Notes under the pieces: generated by a model
Databases searched by the model: none
What the model was told of the DNA's origin: nothing
What the model saw: only the letters and a program-made list of their open reading frames with translations
Assembly (NCBI GenBank): GCA_021234155.1
Contig: JAJEKV010000003.1
Span: 18,582,386-18,646,385 of the forward strand
Direction: 5' to 3'
Length of the DNA: 64,000 nucleotides
DNA from: Isoetes taiwanensis
Lineage: Eukaryota > Streptophyta > Lycopodiopsida > Isoetales > Isoetaceae
Shown here: positions 33,972 to 45,047 of the stretch, in pieces
How the letters are laid out: every line of letters starts with the position of its first letter
Numbering within the stretch: the stretch's first letter is position 1
Translations under genes and position numbers: made by a program

Positions 33972-35593
33972 TGTGACGGTCCAGGGGAATATACGCCATA
34001 AATACGTATATTCCTGGATCCGTCACCATACAAGTCTATCTTCATAGCCTTGTATACCATAGATTGTGGCACTAGGGGGCATGGCTAAGTTATTCTCATA
34101 GCTTAGCCAACCATAGGTTAAGCCATTATCCACGTGGCCTTAACCTATTGGGGCACCGCCACACAGGACTCACCCGATTGGTGCCACGTGGCATCCTAGG
34201 TGGACCTAACTTATATAGGCATAAACCCTAACCCTAGACCTCTTTTCCAGCCCTAGCACCCCGAGACTCACCTACTTGTTCGAAACCCCGTTTCGAACAT
34301 CGTTCGTTGTGGCATAGGCTGGGCAAAGCTGGTGCAGAGGGTAGACCCGCTCTTGGAGGAGGAACAGCAGACTTGTGAGTCGAAGACTATGGAGGCGCCG
34401 GACTGGAGGGAGAGCATCAGGAGCAGGTATGTAGGATAGTAGTTGTGATAGCTCATCTGGAATTAGCAATCCAGATGTGCTAGTATTTTGTATCTAGAGT
34501 AGAGCCATCCTAGAACCCATATTCAACATCTTGAACCCTAATCAAGGAACCCTAACCATTAGTTAGTTGTATGATTAGGTTAAGATGTTCTTCTTATGAT
34601 TATTCTCATGATGATTATGTGATGATGGTTGATCATGTTTGCTCCTCTTGTATTGGGAAGGGGGTAGAGACCTAGAGCCATATGTAGTATGCTCCTAGAG
34701 TAGATCCCTTAGTTCCTATTAGTTGCGGGCACGTGCATAGGAGCCCACCGGGCTATGGAGGCTATGATATGACTCACACCGGATACTTGGGGCTAGAGGG
34801 AAAGTGGAGGGAGGATCCCCGCCGAGTGGGGGCTTTAGGGGGATCCCATAGTGGGCTAGGCTTATGGTCGGTCACTGCGTGTGGGGCGAGCATGGGTCCG
34901 ACACCTCCGGGCAATGGTGTTGCCTCGCCTCTCGAAAGAGCTGCAAGGGAGGGCTTGGCTCTCGTTTTGGGGGTTCAGGCCGGCAGTAATCGTGTGTCAC
35001 CATCGATTCTCTAGCCCCACGGCACCTCTAGACCCCGGAAGGGGAGATGCAGCCCTTCCCGCCTCATCGGACGGGGAGATGCACCCGAGCGGTCTCGATG
35101 GGTGATGCCACGAGGATTTGCGTGTCAGGAAGGCTAGAGTCCCTGGCCGAGCCCGATCTAGCCCATGCAAAGTATGCAGGAGGGGCGGATGGAGTGGTCA
35201 ACCCTAGCCATTGTTCTATGCAGCCCTCGCCATTGCCATGACTCGATGCGCTCTATCTTGAGGCCTCCAGCCCTGGCCGGTCCACCCTCCCACGAAGTCC
35301 GAGGGGTAGGAGCTCTCTGTTTTATGGTTCGTGATTATCATCTATGCATTGGTTTTATGGGTGCACTACCCTTCGAGGTAGTAGTTGTATATGTTGATGC
35401 TAGTTGGACGACGTGTTATCGCTCACGTTATAGGAGCCCATAGGGGCGGGCACGCATAAGACACCTTCAGTTCCCTTCCCGCACTAGGGTCACCTCGAGA
35501 GCGGGATAGGCGAAGGGCCCATGCGGTTGGCGAGCCGGATGGGGATTTCTGCCGAGTGTGCCGGTGCCCGTATGTTTAGCGTGGGGCGTCACA
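33972..35593 (+). repeat. Inner element 5' LTR (1,622 bp)
   Basis: TGTGACGG...GCGTCACA, matching 45,512-47,158. Large blocks (for example 34,020-34,260 against 45,580-45,820) are nearly identical. Differences cluster at CTG/CAG/CCGG-like places and short runs. Confidence 0.95.
34131..34236 (+). promoter_or_regulatory. Inner LTR promoter: two G-boxes, TATA box, telo-box
   Basis: CACGTG at 34,131 and the palindrome CCACGTGG at 34,184 lie upstream of TTATATA (34,211-34,217), followed by AAACCCTAACCCTA (34,223-34,236), a telo-box-like motif typical of plant core promoters. All four are preserved in the 3' LTR (CCACGTGG at 45,722, TTATATA at 45,749). bZIP or bHLH binding to the G-boxes is inferred from the motif only. 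Confidence 0.6.
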
Positions 35594-35594
35594 A

Positions 35595-35606
35595 TGGTAT
35601 CAGAGC
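35595..35606 (+). other. Inner element primer binding site (tRNA-iMet)
   Basis: TGGTATCAGAGC starts one base after the LTR end, identical to the canonical plant initiator-methionine tRNA primer site. Confidence 0.93.
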
Positions 35607-36061
35607 GATGTTCTTGGTTGACCAAGAACTAGCAATCGACCATAACCATGAAGTAGTCTAACAGGCCTATAGGGGTGTGGAATAAACATTCCACCATCGA
35701 ACCACATGAAAATGGGGGAAAAATTTTTCTCCTAGGTAGTGGGTCGAATTAGGCTAAGTGTTAGACGAAGATTTGAGGGAGGCAAACGAATTTTCTAGTA
35801 AATTTGAGTGAAAATTATGCATCTGCATCAAATTTCACCTAAAATGGGTCGAAGAATCATGCCAATCGGAAGCCCGGTGAAAAATGGCAAAATTCATAAA
35901 TTGCACTTGAACCATTAGGAAAATTCGAAATTAAAGATAATATCAATTAATATAGGTTAATATATACATTAATAGTTAAATAATTAATTAAATATCTTGT
36001 AATTAATAGGGGGGCTAATAAATAGGGGTAATTATGGTAGGAGAATATTCCGTGGACCCTC

Positions 36062-36162
36062 CTTTTTAAATATCTCGACACCTCATTTTCTCTCTCCAAC
36101 CCTTCACCTCAAACCTTCTCTTGCTTGACCCTTCACGTCACCCGTTTTAAGAACCATAAGAT
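36062..36162 (+). promoter_or_regulatory. Possible internal promoter and leader of the H3-like ORF
   Basis: TTTTTAAATAT at 36,063-36,073, then a pyrimidine-rich leader (CATTTTCTCTCTCCAACCC) and CACGTCACC, end at the ATG. This is TATA-like spacing of roughly 90 bases to the start codon, but it could equally be part of the ordinary retrotransposon leader. Confidence 0.35.
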
Positions 36163-37263
36163 ATGGCCCGCACCAAACAAACTTACAGGAAGATGGACCA
36201 AGACCGACCCTCTCTCCATGGCGCAGTGAGCAGGCGACATGTGAAGAAGATCCGGAACACCTCCTCACCCAAGAAAGGGGAAGAGGAGCCCCCACCAAAG
36301 GCGGCGGCAAGCAGCGTGGAAGAAGCCTCATACCATGACCGAGGAGAGTCCGGCACCGTTCTCCATCGGCAGGCACTTTGAGGGACCGGGCGAGACTCGG
36401 GCCATTTCGAACCCCCCGGACACCGAGGTAGAAGAAGAAGGGAGGAGCAAAGCAAAGCAGGTGGAGGGGGGGCCTTCGGCCGGCCCCAAGGAAGAAAGGT
36501 AAGGAGAAGGTGGGTCGGAGTGGCTCTGGAGGAGAGGGCCGCCAGAAGAAGCTGGAGCCGGAGAGGGAGCCGAGGGAGGAGGAGAGGAGAACGAAAGAGA
36601 AGGAACGACGGCCTCACGGACCACAAGGGCTGCTATTCAAGAGCCACTCACGGAAGAGGAGCCGCAGTGGAGGCAGAGGGGGAGGAGGAGGAGGGGCGCA
36701 GGACCCGACGCGAGGCCACCCTACCCCAGTGGCCGGAAACCACCTAAGGTGGTGAAGAAACAGAAGGTAGGGGAGCGGGCATCGCAACAAAGCAGGACCG
36801 GAGTTCAAAAGAAAGATGGTGGTTTTAAGGAGTACCTTCGTCGCTGGACGAGGTACAATGAGTGGTATTGCCAGCAGGAGGTCCAGCGCATCGTAGTGGG
36901 GGGCAGGCCAAAGAAGAACCAGCCCAAGCCACCCCCACCGAGGCCAGAAAAACCCGAGAGGGTTCACCACGGAGCCGGCAAAGACATACGCCCGGGTGTT
37001 TAGGAAATTCGGCACTTCCGGATGTGCACTAATCTCCGATAAGGAAGGCGCTTCGAGGCGTCTCCTTAGGGAGGTTTTGCGGTTAGATTCCGGACGGACT
37101 CTGTGGTAACCCCTCTAATGACCCGGGCTCTGCAAGAGGCCTCCGAGGCAGAGCTGGTGCAGCTCTTCGAGGAGGGAAACCTCTGCGCCATCCATGCTAA
37201 GCGGGTAACCCTTATGCCTAAGGATATCCACTTGGCATGGAGGATCCGCAGGGAGAGGCCCTA
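36163..37263 (+). CDS. Histone H3-like protein encoded by a retrotransposon
   Basis: Starts [10 protein letters not shown], the H3 tail with R2, K4, R8 and K9 kept and Ala7 changed to Tyr. About 230 residues of charged Glu/Lys/Arg/Gly/Pro-rich linker follow. The C-terminus is an H3 histone fold: EIRHFRM (alpha-N), RRLLREVLR (alpha-1), then [18 protein letters not shown] (alpha-2), CAIHAKRVT and [16 protein letters not shown] (loop 2 and alpha-3), ending at TAG. The last 50 residues are almost the canonical H3 sequence, not the diverged CENH3 type. Frame changes occur near 36,380, 36,500, 36,750 and 37,000-37,090, so the protein is about 365 residues only if these are errors. A role in chromatin targeting or packaging of the element is inference. 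Confidence 0.85.
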
Positions 37264-38056
37264 GGCCTCAAATTTTGTAAATTTTGTAGAAGAACTAAAA
37301 TTTTCATGTAATTATGTTCCTCATTAATATAAAAGTTCTTTCCCTCTGTAAAATTGTTCTATGCTTGAAATGTAGAAAATAGAACCCAATTGTGGTAGAA
37401 TTCTTCATAGAATGTCTAGAAATACCCCAGAAATCATGACTACAACAAAATTTTGGCAAAAAAATCATCAAAAATGCAAAAAATGGGGGCCGGTCGGGTG
37501 AGGCGCCAATGGCCTCTCAAGGTCCCCCCGGCTGGCGTTGTGGCGGATTCACCCGCCTACCCCCAAAATCTTGCTTTTAGATGTCAGTTTTGCACAAAAT
37601 AAGTTGCTAGTTAGGTTAGAATTGGCCCAATTAGCCATATTAGCATCTTCAAATTTCCTAAAATGACCAAAAATTGGCCCAAAACAGGCCAACAGGGAGA
37701 CCGGCTTAAACAGCGTCTGCGTCGGCTGACGCTGGAGGCCATCCATGGATTCACCCGGGTCGGGCCATCTTTGGCCCAAATTAGCCAAATTTGATCCAAC
37801 AAATTGCCATGTAGTGTTTCTTGCTTTGTTTTGCTTAAGTTTGCACTTCATGGTAGTTCATTTGGACACCCAGAGCCATAGAACCAAGGTCGTCTTAGCT
37901 AACACCTTTTTGCACAAATCCCGAGGTCACCCATAGTCTATAAAAATAGGTCTCATTTGCCATTTTTCTTCCTACAGAACTGCTCCCAGCCCCTTAGGCG
38001 ATTTTCTGACCCTCCACTGATCTTTGCAAGCCATTTTCTACACCCTTTCCTGCTCA
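37264..38056 (+). other. Spacer with TATA promoter for the next ORF
   Basis: AT-rich 3'-untranslated-like sequence after the H3-like stop (ATTAATATAAAAG at 37,323), then a unique GC-rich segment. TATAAAA lies at 37,939-37,945 in the context GTCTATAAAAATAGG, 112 bases before the ATG of the next ORF, with pyrimidine-rich sequence between. This resembles a complete host-type promoter inside the element. Confidence 0.45.
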
Positions 38057-39601
38057 ATGGCGCCCAGCAAATTTGAGAGATGGTACAATGTCGCCAGACC
38101 ATATCCATGTGCTTCGATGTAGATCAAGCCTTCTCGTGTTTGATCACTTGTTTGATCTTCACGCAACCTTGACTAGAACACCCTACTACCGCAGACATTA
38201 TGTGCAGTATGACCCGCGCAGTCCTGCCTTGGGAAGTTAGACTGCCTCCTAGGGGAGGGAATTGGGTTTCCCTTGAGACACTTACCCAAGCTTTAGGTCG
38301 AGAGCTGGCAGGATCCAGAGGCAAGAAGCAGCTATGGGATAGGACTAGGACCATGCCGATTACATGACCCCGAGACATAATAGGCACAGTACCTTTCAGC
38401 CCGGGCTGGCCCTTGCCCTCTTCATGCATTATAAGTCAATCAACAAAGTAGGGGAACCCTCTGTTCAGCCCTTAGACTTAGCGCCACTCGATACCCGTAG
38501 GGCCCAGGATCAAATCCTGAATATAGAGTCCTCCGCCTACGAATATACTACGGACGACGGCGTGGGGCGCACCATCTCTACTGCATCCATGAAGACTACG
38601 GCGGCTGGGGGAGCGAACCCGTAATGGGGAGAGCAGGGAGGCAACAAGAATGCGGAGATATGCGCCGAGACATGACGACGACGTGAGAACGGACATCGAT
38701 CCACTGGATCGGCATCACGGCCTTGTCGCCGATAGTCATCGACGAGGGGAGGAGTACATTTTGCAAATGACATCCTCAATCATCCCTCTCGTCGTGAACG
38801 AAGGGTCTTCGAATCGACGAGCTCTTGGGTATGATAGCACGGGAAGAGCATGACATCATCGACTACTCATACCAGAGATCCCAAGGAGGCCGGGCGGAGA
38901 GACACTCTTATCTTTGGGGAGACAATGTCGGATATAGCAACCTATCGGCAGATAAGAGAGATCTATCGACACGGCAGGGAGCCTATCATCTCGAGAGGAG
39001 GAGTTCCAGCAGTCTGAGCACACTCTACAAAACGAGGGGAAGGGCCCAAGCTCAAGCCGACCAGTTCGAGCGGGGAGCATGAGGGAAGGGTCCAAAGCGG
39101 ATTAACTTGGACAACATAACCAAAGATGTGGAGAGATCATGAAGACCTTATGGCGGTGGATGCCTACGAAGCAGCGCTCAAAGGAAGGGCTTTGGATCGC
39201 GAGGCGTAGGGAAAGGGGTGCAGCTTGCCCGCTACTATCTTCCAGCCCTCAGCCAGGGGCAAATGATAGTCTTCCACAAGGAGTTCAGCCCAAGGGGGGA
39301 AGAATCCGTGGCACTTCTCATAGCGCTTTCGGGCTTCGAGCAGCACTCGAAGATATACGCCCATGCCGATCACATCATTCTTTTCAACAAGGCAGTCGCG
39401 CTCCATTGCCTCGACTTTGCGAGAGGACACCTGAGGGATGCAACACTTTCAGTGGTAGCAGCAACAGCACCAGAACTCCCGGAACCAGAGATGGCCCGAG
39501 CACTTGAAGGAAGATCAACGAGGAACATCTTGCGCAACCTCGGCAAAGGCCTCCGATTCAGGGATGTCAAGAACTTCTTCAGGCTTTCGGGAGGGCACTG
39601 A
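38057..39601 (+). CDS. Second accessory ORF of the inner element, unknown function
   Basis: Starts MAPSKFERWYNVARPYPC. Coding-like pieces continue in shifting frames: DIMCSMTRAVLPWEVRLPP, LALFMHYKSINKVGEPSVQP, YQRSQGGRAERHSYLWGDN, then the longest open piece at 39,218-39,601 (ARYYLPALSQGQMIVFHKEF, SGFEQHSKIYAHADHIILFN, NLGKGLRFRDVKNFFRLSGG, stop). About 500 residues if one protein. It is upstream of gag and lacks CCHC, protease or RT motifs. No family is recognised. An AT-rich tail (39,602-39,790) follows. Confidence 0.5.
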
Positions 39602-39789
39602 ATAATTGAAAATTTTTCTTAAGTTTGTGCTAAATGTTTTTTGTACCCATTGTGCTAAGATACATCTGCTTTATTATGTAATCCTTATGTATTAATGACT
39701 ATTAACTGGTTTGTCAATGTAAGGCTTTGTATGATTTCTTATAACTAAAGATAATTCAATTTGCAAGTAAAATTGATCAACATCTAACC

Positions 39790-41190
39790 TAAATAAAATG
39801 TATTGATGATCAATCCTTGCAGCAAGGAACTCAAGTCAGGATCCCAAGATCGGCCGACCCGCATAATTGGGTACCAAGGAATTTGTTTGGCGGGGAACAA
39901 GAAGATGTTGGCGAGGATATGTCACGCAGAGGCGATCAACGCAAGGTTGGTGCGGATGAGGAATCAGATGCAACACCTCATCAATCGGGCGACACCTCTC
40001 ATGAATGCAGGAAGATGGTCACCCACCTCCACCTTGTTTTCGGGGTGGTGACTTAAGTCCCTCAAAGAAAGAAGGGAGGGCAACCAGGGAACGGGGGGAT
40101 AGGAGAAGGAAGAGGAGAGCCAGAGCCCATCATCATCCAGCCAATGCTCATCATCGACGGTTCTTGAGTGAGGACAGCTCTAGTTCTGGTCCCGATCGAC
40201 ACACCTAAGCGAGGGGAAAAGAGCAAGAAAGACGGGTGATTATCGGGAAAAAGGTGGATAGTGCTATGAGCAATGTATGGAAGACAAGAAGCTCGGCCGG
40301 TTCCTCGGGGAAGGACAGGTCGGGCATGGAGGCTGAAGCATGGCTTGATGAAATGGAAGAGTTTGGCAACTCATACGGTATGAAAGACAAGGACATAGGA
40401 AAGTTGCTACAGCTAACCTTATTGGACCGGCAAGGATCCGGTGGAAGGGATATGCTAAATCCAACAAGCCGAAGAGGAACAACCCGGGTTTAAGACCTTC
40501 AAAGAAGGCTTTCCGCGAAGCACTATGTGCCAAGGTCTCATACTAGTAGACAGATCCAGCGATTTTTACGGGTTGAATCGGGGTAGCTTATCGCTGGCTA
40601 AGACATACGAAGAATTTATGAGGCTCGAGGCTGAATGTTCCCGGAGTCTCGAGAGAAGCAAGCCGTGGATACTTACATTGAGGGGTTGAAACAGAATATC
40701 AAGAGGCTTGTTAGAGCAATCAACCCGAAGTCGATCAAGCTTGGTAGAAGATAAAGCTATAAGTTTGAGGAGGCACCGGCAACTCCAAAGCAGAGAATCA
40801 ACCTTCGGGGGTAAGAGTTCGAGGCGTGATCGGGACAATATCGGGGGTAAGCAATCAGCAGACTACACCATCGTGGAGTCAGCAAGACAAGGTAAGGGTC
40901 AGAGCAAAGCTTTTGGGGACCGTAAACCCACGTAACGCGATCGGGGCAGGCGCTCTTAAAGCGTTTCCCTAGGCTGATCTGCCGAAGGAAAAGAGACAGG
41001 AATGCATTGAGAAGAAGTTATGCTTCCAGTGCTTCCGGCGGGGGCACGGACACATGATTGTCCATTTGTCATCTGCGGTCGGCTTTGGCGAGAACTCTTG
41101 GATTGGGACTCCCCAACGAAGCGGGCGAGGGCGATGACCAGCGGGGAGGGCCCGCGACTTCATAGATGGTGAGTGTCACATATGTGCAAA
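39790..41190 (+). pseudogene. Inner element Gag
   Basis: Begins after an acceptor-like CCTTGCAG at 39,815-39,822. A Retrotrans_gag-like stretch follows around 40,325-40,490 (EAWLDEMEEFGNSYGMKDKD, KLLQLTLLDR), then YEEFMRLEAECSRSLER, a basic region, and a zinc knuckle CFQCFRRGHGHM near 41,025 whose final Cys is lost to a frame change. The frame is broken repeatedly. Gag would form the particle and bind the RNA. Confidence 0.7.
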
Positions 41191-41540
41191 CATTGAGTCA
41201 GATGAGATAGAGAATCAGTCAACTGTCATCGCGGCTGATGGGATCATAGATAGTAATCCTTATGTAGTCCTCATAGATACAGGTAGCTCTCATAATTTTG
41301 CATCTCCTAGATTGGCTGCTCTAATGAAGAATAAGGTATTGAAGTCTAAGCCAAGGCCAGTAGCTATGGCCAACGACGCCATTCGGCACACTAAGGGGAG
41401 GAGGATCACCTTTGACATAGACCTTAGTGGGGCTAAGTGGCCGATGGGAGCGAAGTCATGGACATCGGAAGATATGATTTGATAGTGGGGATGGAATTTT
41501 TGAAGCCGACCAAAGCCATGATTGATTGCGGCCATCGAAT
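41168..41540 (+). pseudogene. Inner element aspartic protease
   Basis: The frame CHICANIESDEIENQSTVIA runs to VVLIDTGSSHNFASPRLAAL, with the active-site DTGSSHNF at about 41,276. LIVGMEFLK follows near 41,485 as the second hydrophobic flap and helix signal. One frame change lies near 41,450. Confidence 0.8.
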
Positions 41541-41734
41541 GAAGTCACCATGGCCCGGCACCAGACGAAAGCAAGTTGATAGTGAAAGGTAAGAAGCTAG
41601 ATTCTCCTATGCGTGTGTATTTCGTTGAAGCGACTAAGGAAGAGTATAGAAAGGAATAAGGTGGACTACATCTTGAGGATGGAATCGGTCGAGCGCAAAG
41701 GCGAGGATGGAAGTGACACAAAGGGAAATCACTT

Positions 41735-42330
41735 GCCCAGGCAGATAGCAAGGCTTATTTCAGAGTTCAAGGATGTATTCCCGGATGAAATCCGGCAGCT
41801 GCCACCTTATAGGGGTGTAGAATGTGAGATCACATTGGCTCCAGATCTGAGAAGCCTACCATGAAGGCACCATATAGAATGAGCATCCCTGCAATTGGTC
41901 GAGCTCAAGAATTGCGCAGGAATTGCTCGAGCTTGGATTTATAAGGGCAAGTGTGTCTCCTTTTGGAGCACCTATACTCTTCGTAAAGAAGAAGGACGGG
42001 AGCTTAAGAATGTGCATAGACTATCGCCAGCTCAATAAGCAGACGATAAAGAATAAGTATGCATTGCCGAGGGCAGATGACCTAATGGATCAGCTACAAG
42101 GAGCAAAGGTATTCTCTAAAATCGATTTGAGGTCAGGATACCATCAGATAAGAATTAAAGAAGAGGATATCCATAAGACCGCTTTCGTAAGCGGTATGGT
42201 CATTTTGAGTTTCTGATAATGCCCTTTGGATTGTCGAATGCTCCCATAACATTTATCGCCTTATGAGCGATATCTTGAGAGACTTCTTGGATGAGTTTGT
42301 TATCGTCTTCTTCGGCGACATCCTAATCTG
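41735..42330 (+). pseudogene. Inner element reverse transcriptase
   Basis: LISEFKDVFPDEI, then [56 protein letters not shown] and MPFGLSNAP, the standard gypsy RT order. The catalytic box reads VIVFFGDILI where the family has xxDD, so one aspartate codon is changed or miscalled. Frame breaks lie near 41,860-41,925 and 42,200. Confidence 0.85.
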
Positions 42331-42639
42331 ACAAGTCCCTTGAAGAGCATTGTCGACATCTCGGGGAAAGTGTTAGAAGTTGAGGCGTCATCGGTTGTAT
42401 GGGAAGCTCTCTAAGTGCCACCGCAATTGGTAGGGTGGAGTACTTGGGGCATGTAGTAACATCGAGGGAATCTCCACAGATCCATCTAAGATTGAGGCAA
42501 TAGTTGATTGGCCAGCCCAAGGAATGTGGCGTATAAGAAGCTTTCTCGGATTGGCGGGATACTACGAGAAAGTTCGTGAAGGACTTTGCTAAGTGGCGTC
42601 CCCTCCAATGGGACCTCACTAAGGCCAACAAGATTAAGG

Positions 42640-43080
42640 ACTGGCTAGCCATTGGTTAGAGAAAGTCCAAGCTTCTTTTGAGAAGCTTAAAGAGGCCTTA
42701 ACAACGGCACCAGTGCTTGTCCTCCCGGATCCGAAAGTAAGGATAAGTTGGTAGCAACAGATGCAAGCAAGATAGCGGGGCGATCTTGATGCAAGAAGGA
42801 AGGGTAGTAAGCCTACGACTCGAAGAAGATGAACGGCGCCGAAAGCAACGCTACCCAACCCATGATCGAGGAGCTGCTAGCCATTGTCGGGGCATTGAGG
42901 ATATGGAGGCATTATCTGTGGGAAGGAAGTTTCGGTTGGATCTTGATCACCGAGAGCCTTCAAGTATCTTTTCACCCACCCTCCTCAACTTAAGGCAAAG
43001 GAGGTGGATGGAATTCCTTGAGGAGTATGATTTTGATATTATATATAAGCCTGGTAAGCTTAATGTTGTGTGAGATGCCC
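42640..43080 (+). pseudogene. Inner element RNase H
   Basis: LVATDAS near 42,750 (first catalytic Asp), an EELLAIVGALRIWRHYL-like piece near 42,870-42,915, then FLEEYDFDIIYKPGKLNVV and a DALS-like end near 43,075, in several frames. Typical gypsy order between RT and integrase. Confidence 0.7.
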
Positions 43081-43249
43081 TCTCCGAGGAGACCATTTCG
43101 GGACAAGGGACGCATTGTAATGCGATTTCCACTCTTTTCAGTGAGTTTGGCAAGAAGATTGAGGAGTCCTTGCCAACCCGATGTGGACTTCAAGGAGGTA
43201 TGGGAAAGCCTTTCAAGGAAGCCGAGCGGATAAGGGCGGGAAGCCTTCA

Positions 43250-44648
43250 AGCATTATAAGAAGGAAGGCAACCTGTTGTACCACAAGCATAAGTTGTGTG
43301 TGCCGAATCTTGAGGGGTAAGGAAGTTAATTCTTCATGACACACATAACAGCCCAATAAGCGGGGCATCTTGGCTTCATGAAGACATATTTCAAGATTCG
43401 GAAGTAGCTACTTCGGCCGGGAATGAAGAGGAGATAGCTGCATATATTGGGATTGCCGGTTATTGTCAAATTGGAGACCAAAGGCGGAACAACTTAGGAT
43501 TAAGGTGCTTTAGAGCCATTGGGGTGCCAAATGCAAAGTGGGAGGTCATAAGCATGGATTTCATCACAGGACTCCCTAGAACTCTTGAGGCAAGGATGCA
43601 TTGATGGTTGTCGTAGATAAGTTATCTAAGATGGCACATTTAGGTGCCTTGCAAGGCAACCGGACACCGCATTAGACCTTTGCCAAGTTATTTGTAAAGG
43701 GAGATTTTTTAGACTCCATGGCATGCCTCGGGAGATAATATCGATAGAGATTCTAAGTTCATGAGTGCCTTTTGGCGGGGATCTCTTTAGCACCATCCGC
43801 ACGAAGCTCTCCATGAGTGCGGCATATCATCCCCAAGCGGATGGCGGACGGAAAGGGCGAATCGGATCATTGAAGACATGCTTGAAGCTATGTGTGGAAC
43901 AAGCGGTCCAAGTGGGATGAGTACATTCACTTGGTGGAATTCGCCACAACGATTGCCAAGCGGGAGTCATCTCGGATGTCGCCTTTCATGGTGAACCACG
44001 GCTACGGTGCTTAACCCGGATACCGCACAATCGCGTGTCCAAGGTAGAAGTGTCCCAGCAGATGTTAGGGGATATGCAAAGAGCAGCCTAGTAGAGGAAG
44101 TAAGGGGTTATTTATTGGCAGCAAGAAGTCGGGGGTAAGAGTGTAGCCGCATGCAAGCGGACCGTGGGGAGTTTAAGGTGGGAGATACCGTTTGGTTGAA
44201 GATCAAGGTGAAGCAAGCCAAGCTGCGGATTGGGAGCTGCAAGAAGCTTGCCCCTAGGTGGGCTGGGCGTTCAAGATTTTTAGAGAGAGTGGGCTCTCAA
44301 GCCTACAAGTTGGATCTTCCGGCCCATCTTAAGGTCCACAAGGTCTTCCACGTAAGTTTATTAAAAGGCACAATCCTAACCCACGAGGAGGTTTTGGATA
44401 CTCCAACCTTGTTGGAAATGACGGAGGAGCAAGTAGAAATAGTGCCCGAGTTACTTCTTGATAAGTCATTCAAGAAGACTAGGAGGTCTCAGTTCCTCCA
44501 ATATTTGGTTAAGTGGAAGCACTTACCCGTGGAAGATGCGACATGGGTATTGAAGCAAGATTTGGAGAAGCAATACCCAGAGTTTATGAAGGAGTTTGAT
44601 GGGCGAGTCGTCTCCGACTTGGTCGACCCCGACTTGCCAGGTGGTTAG
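43250..44648 (+). pseudogene. Inner element integrase with C-terminal chromodomain
   Basis: The core shows KWEVISMDFITGLPR (first Asp), DRDSKFMSAFW (second Asp) and TERANRIIEDMLE (Glu) in different frames. From 44,151 an intact 165-codon frame gives FKVGDTVWLKI, PRWAGRSRFLERV, the HKVFHVSLLK motif and a chromodomain FLQYLVKWKHLPVEDATWV ending at 44,648. Chromodomains of this class are predicted to read methylated histone H3 tails and steer insertion into heterochromatin. In this element the same genome also carries an H3-like ORF. Confidence 0.88.
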
Positions 44649-44730
44649 CTAGTATGTTGTTAGTTAGCTTTGAGCCTGGCGCATGCATTCTATTTAGGAG
44701 GGTGCATGTGCCAGAACCTTGGATCGTGTG

Positions 44731-45047
44731 GGCGATGATGGGATACGCCTTTAGGGCATTCTCTAGGCCACACGCACCAAGAGGTGCGCATGACCATTAG
44801 GGTCATGCGAGTGAGGAATGAGGCATGGTGGGCAATGATGGGACATCGATCGGATGATCTCTATGCCACGATGCGGGGTACGCACACCTGGCCGTAGGAG
44901 GGTCATGGTGAAGCTTAAGTGATCATGCGCGATGATGGGATCGTGAGGCGTTCCTCAGCTGAAACCCTCGGGGCATGATGCCTTTGGGGTGTACTCGATC
45001 AGGGGGATCGTGTACAAGGTAGCACTCGATCATGGGCAATGATGGGA
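44731..45047 (+). repeat. GCRATGATGGGA repeat, four units about 100 bp apart
   Basis: GGCGATGATGGGAT at 44,731, GGCAATGATGGGAC at 44,831, GCGATGATGGGAT at 44,929 and GGCAATGATGGGAG at 45,035. The flanks share CATGCG/GATCATG words. The spacing is 98-106 bp in the untranslated region between integrase and polypurine tract. Confidence 0.75.

Noticed and set aside
34223-34236. Telomeric repeat
   Set aside because: Only two CCCTAA units in an LTR promoter; better read as a telo-box.
36104-36755. Long minus-strand frames over the H3-like ORF
   Set aside because: Shadow frames of a purine-rich coding strand, Pro/Ser/Leu-rich, without domains.
36163-37263. Centromeric H3 (CENH3) interpretation
   Set aside because: The C-terminal helices keep canonical H3 residues ([14 protein letters not shown]) and the tail is canonical-like, whereas plant CENH3 diverges in both.
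36163-37263. Host H3 gene simply overrun by a retrotransposon
   Set aside because: It sits inside matched LTRs with a perfect target duplication, between primer site and gag. A separate later insertion into the element remains possible but no boundaries are seen.
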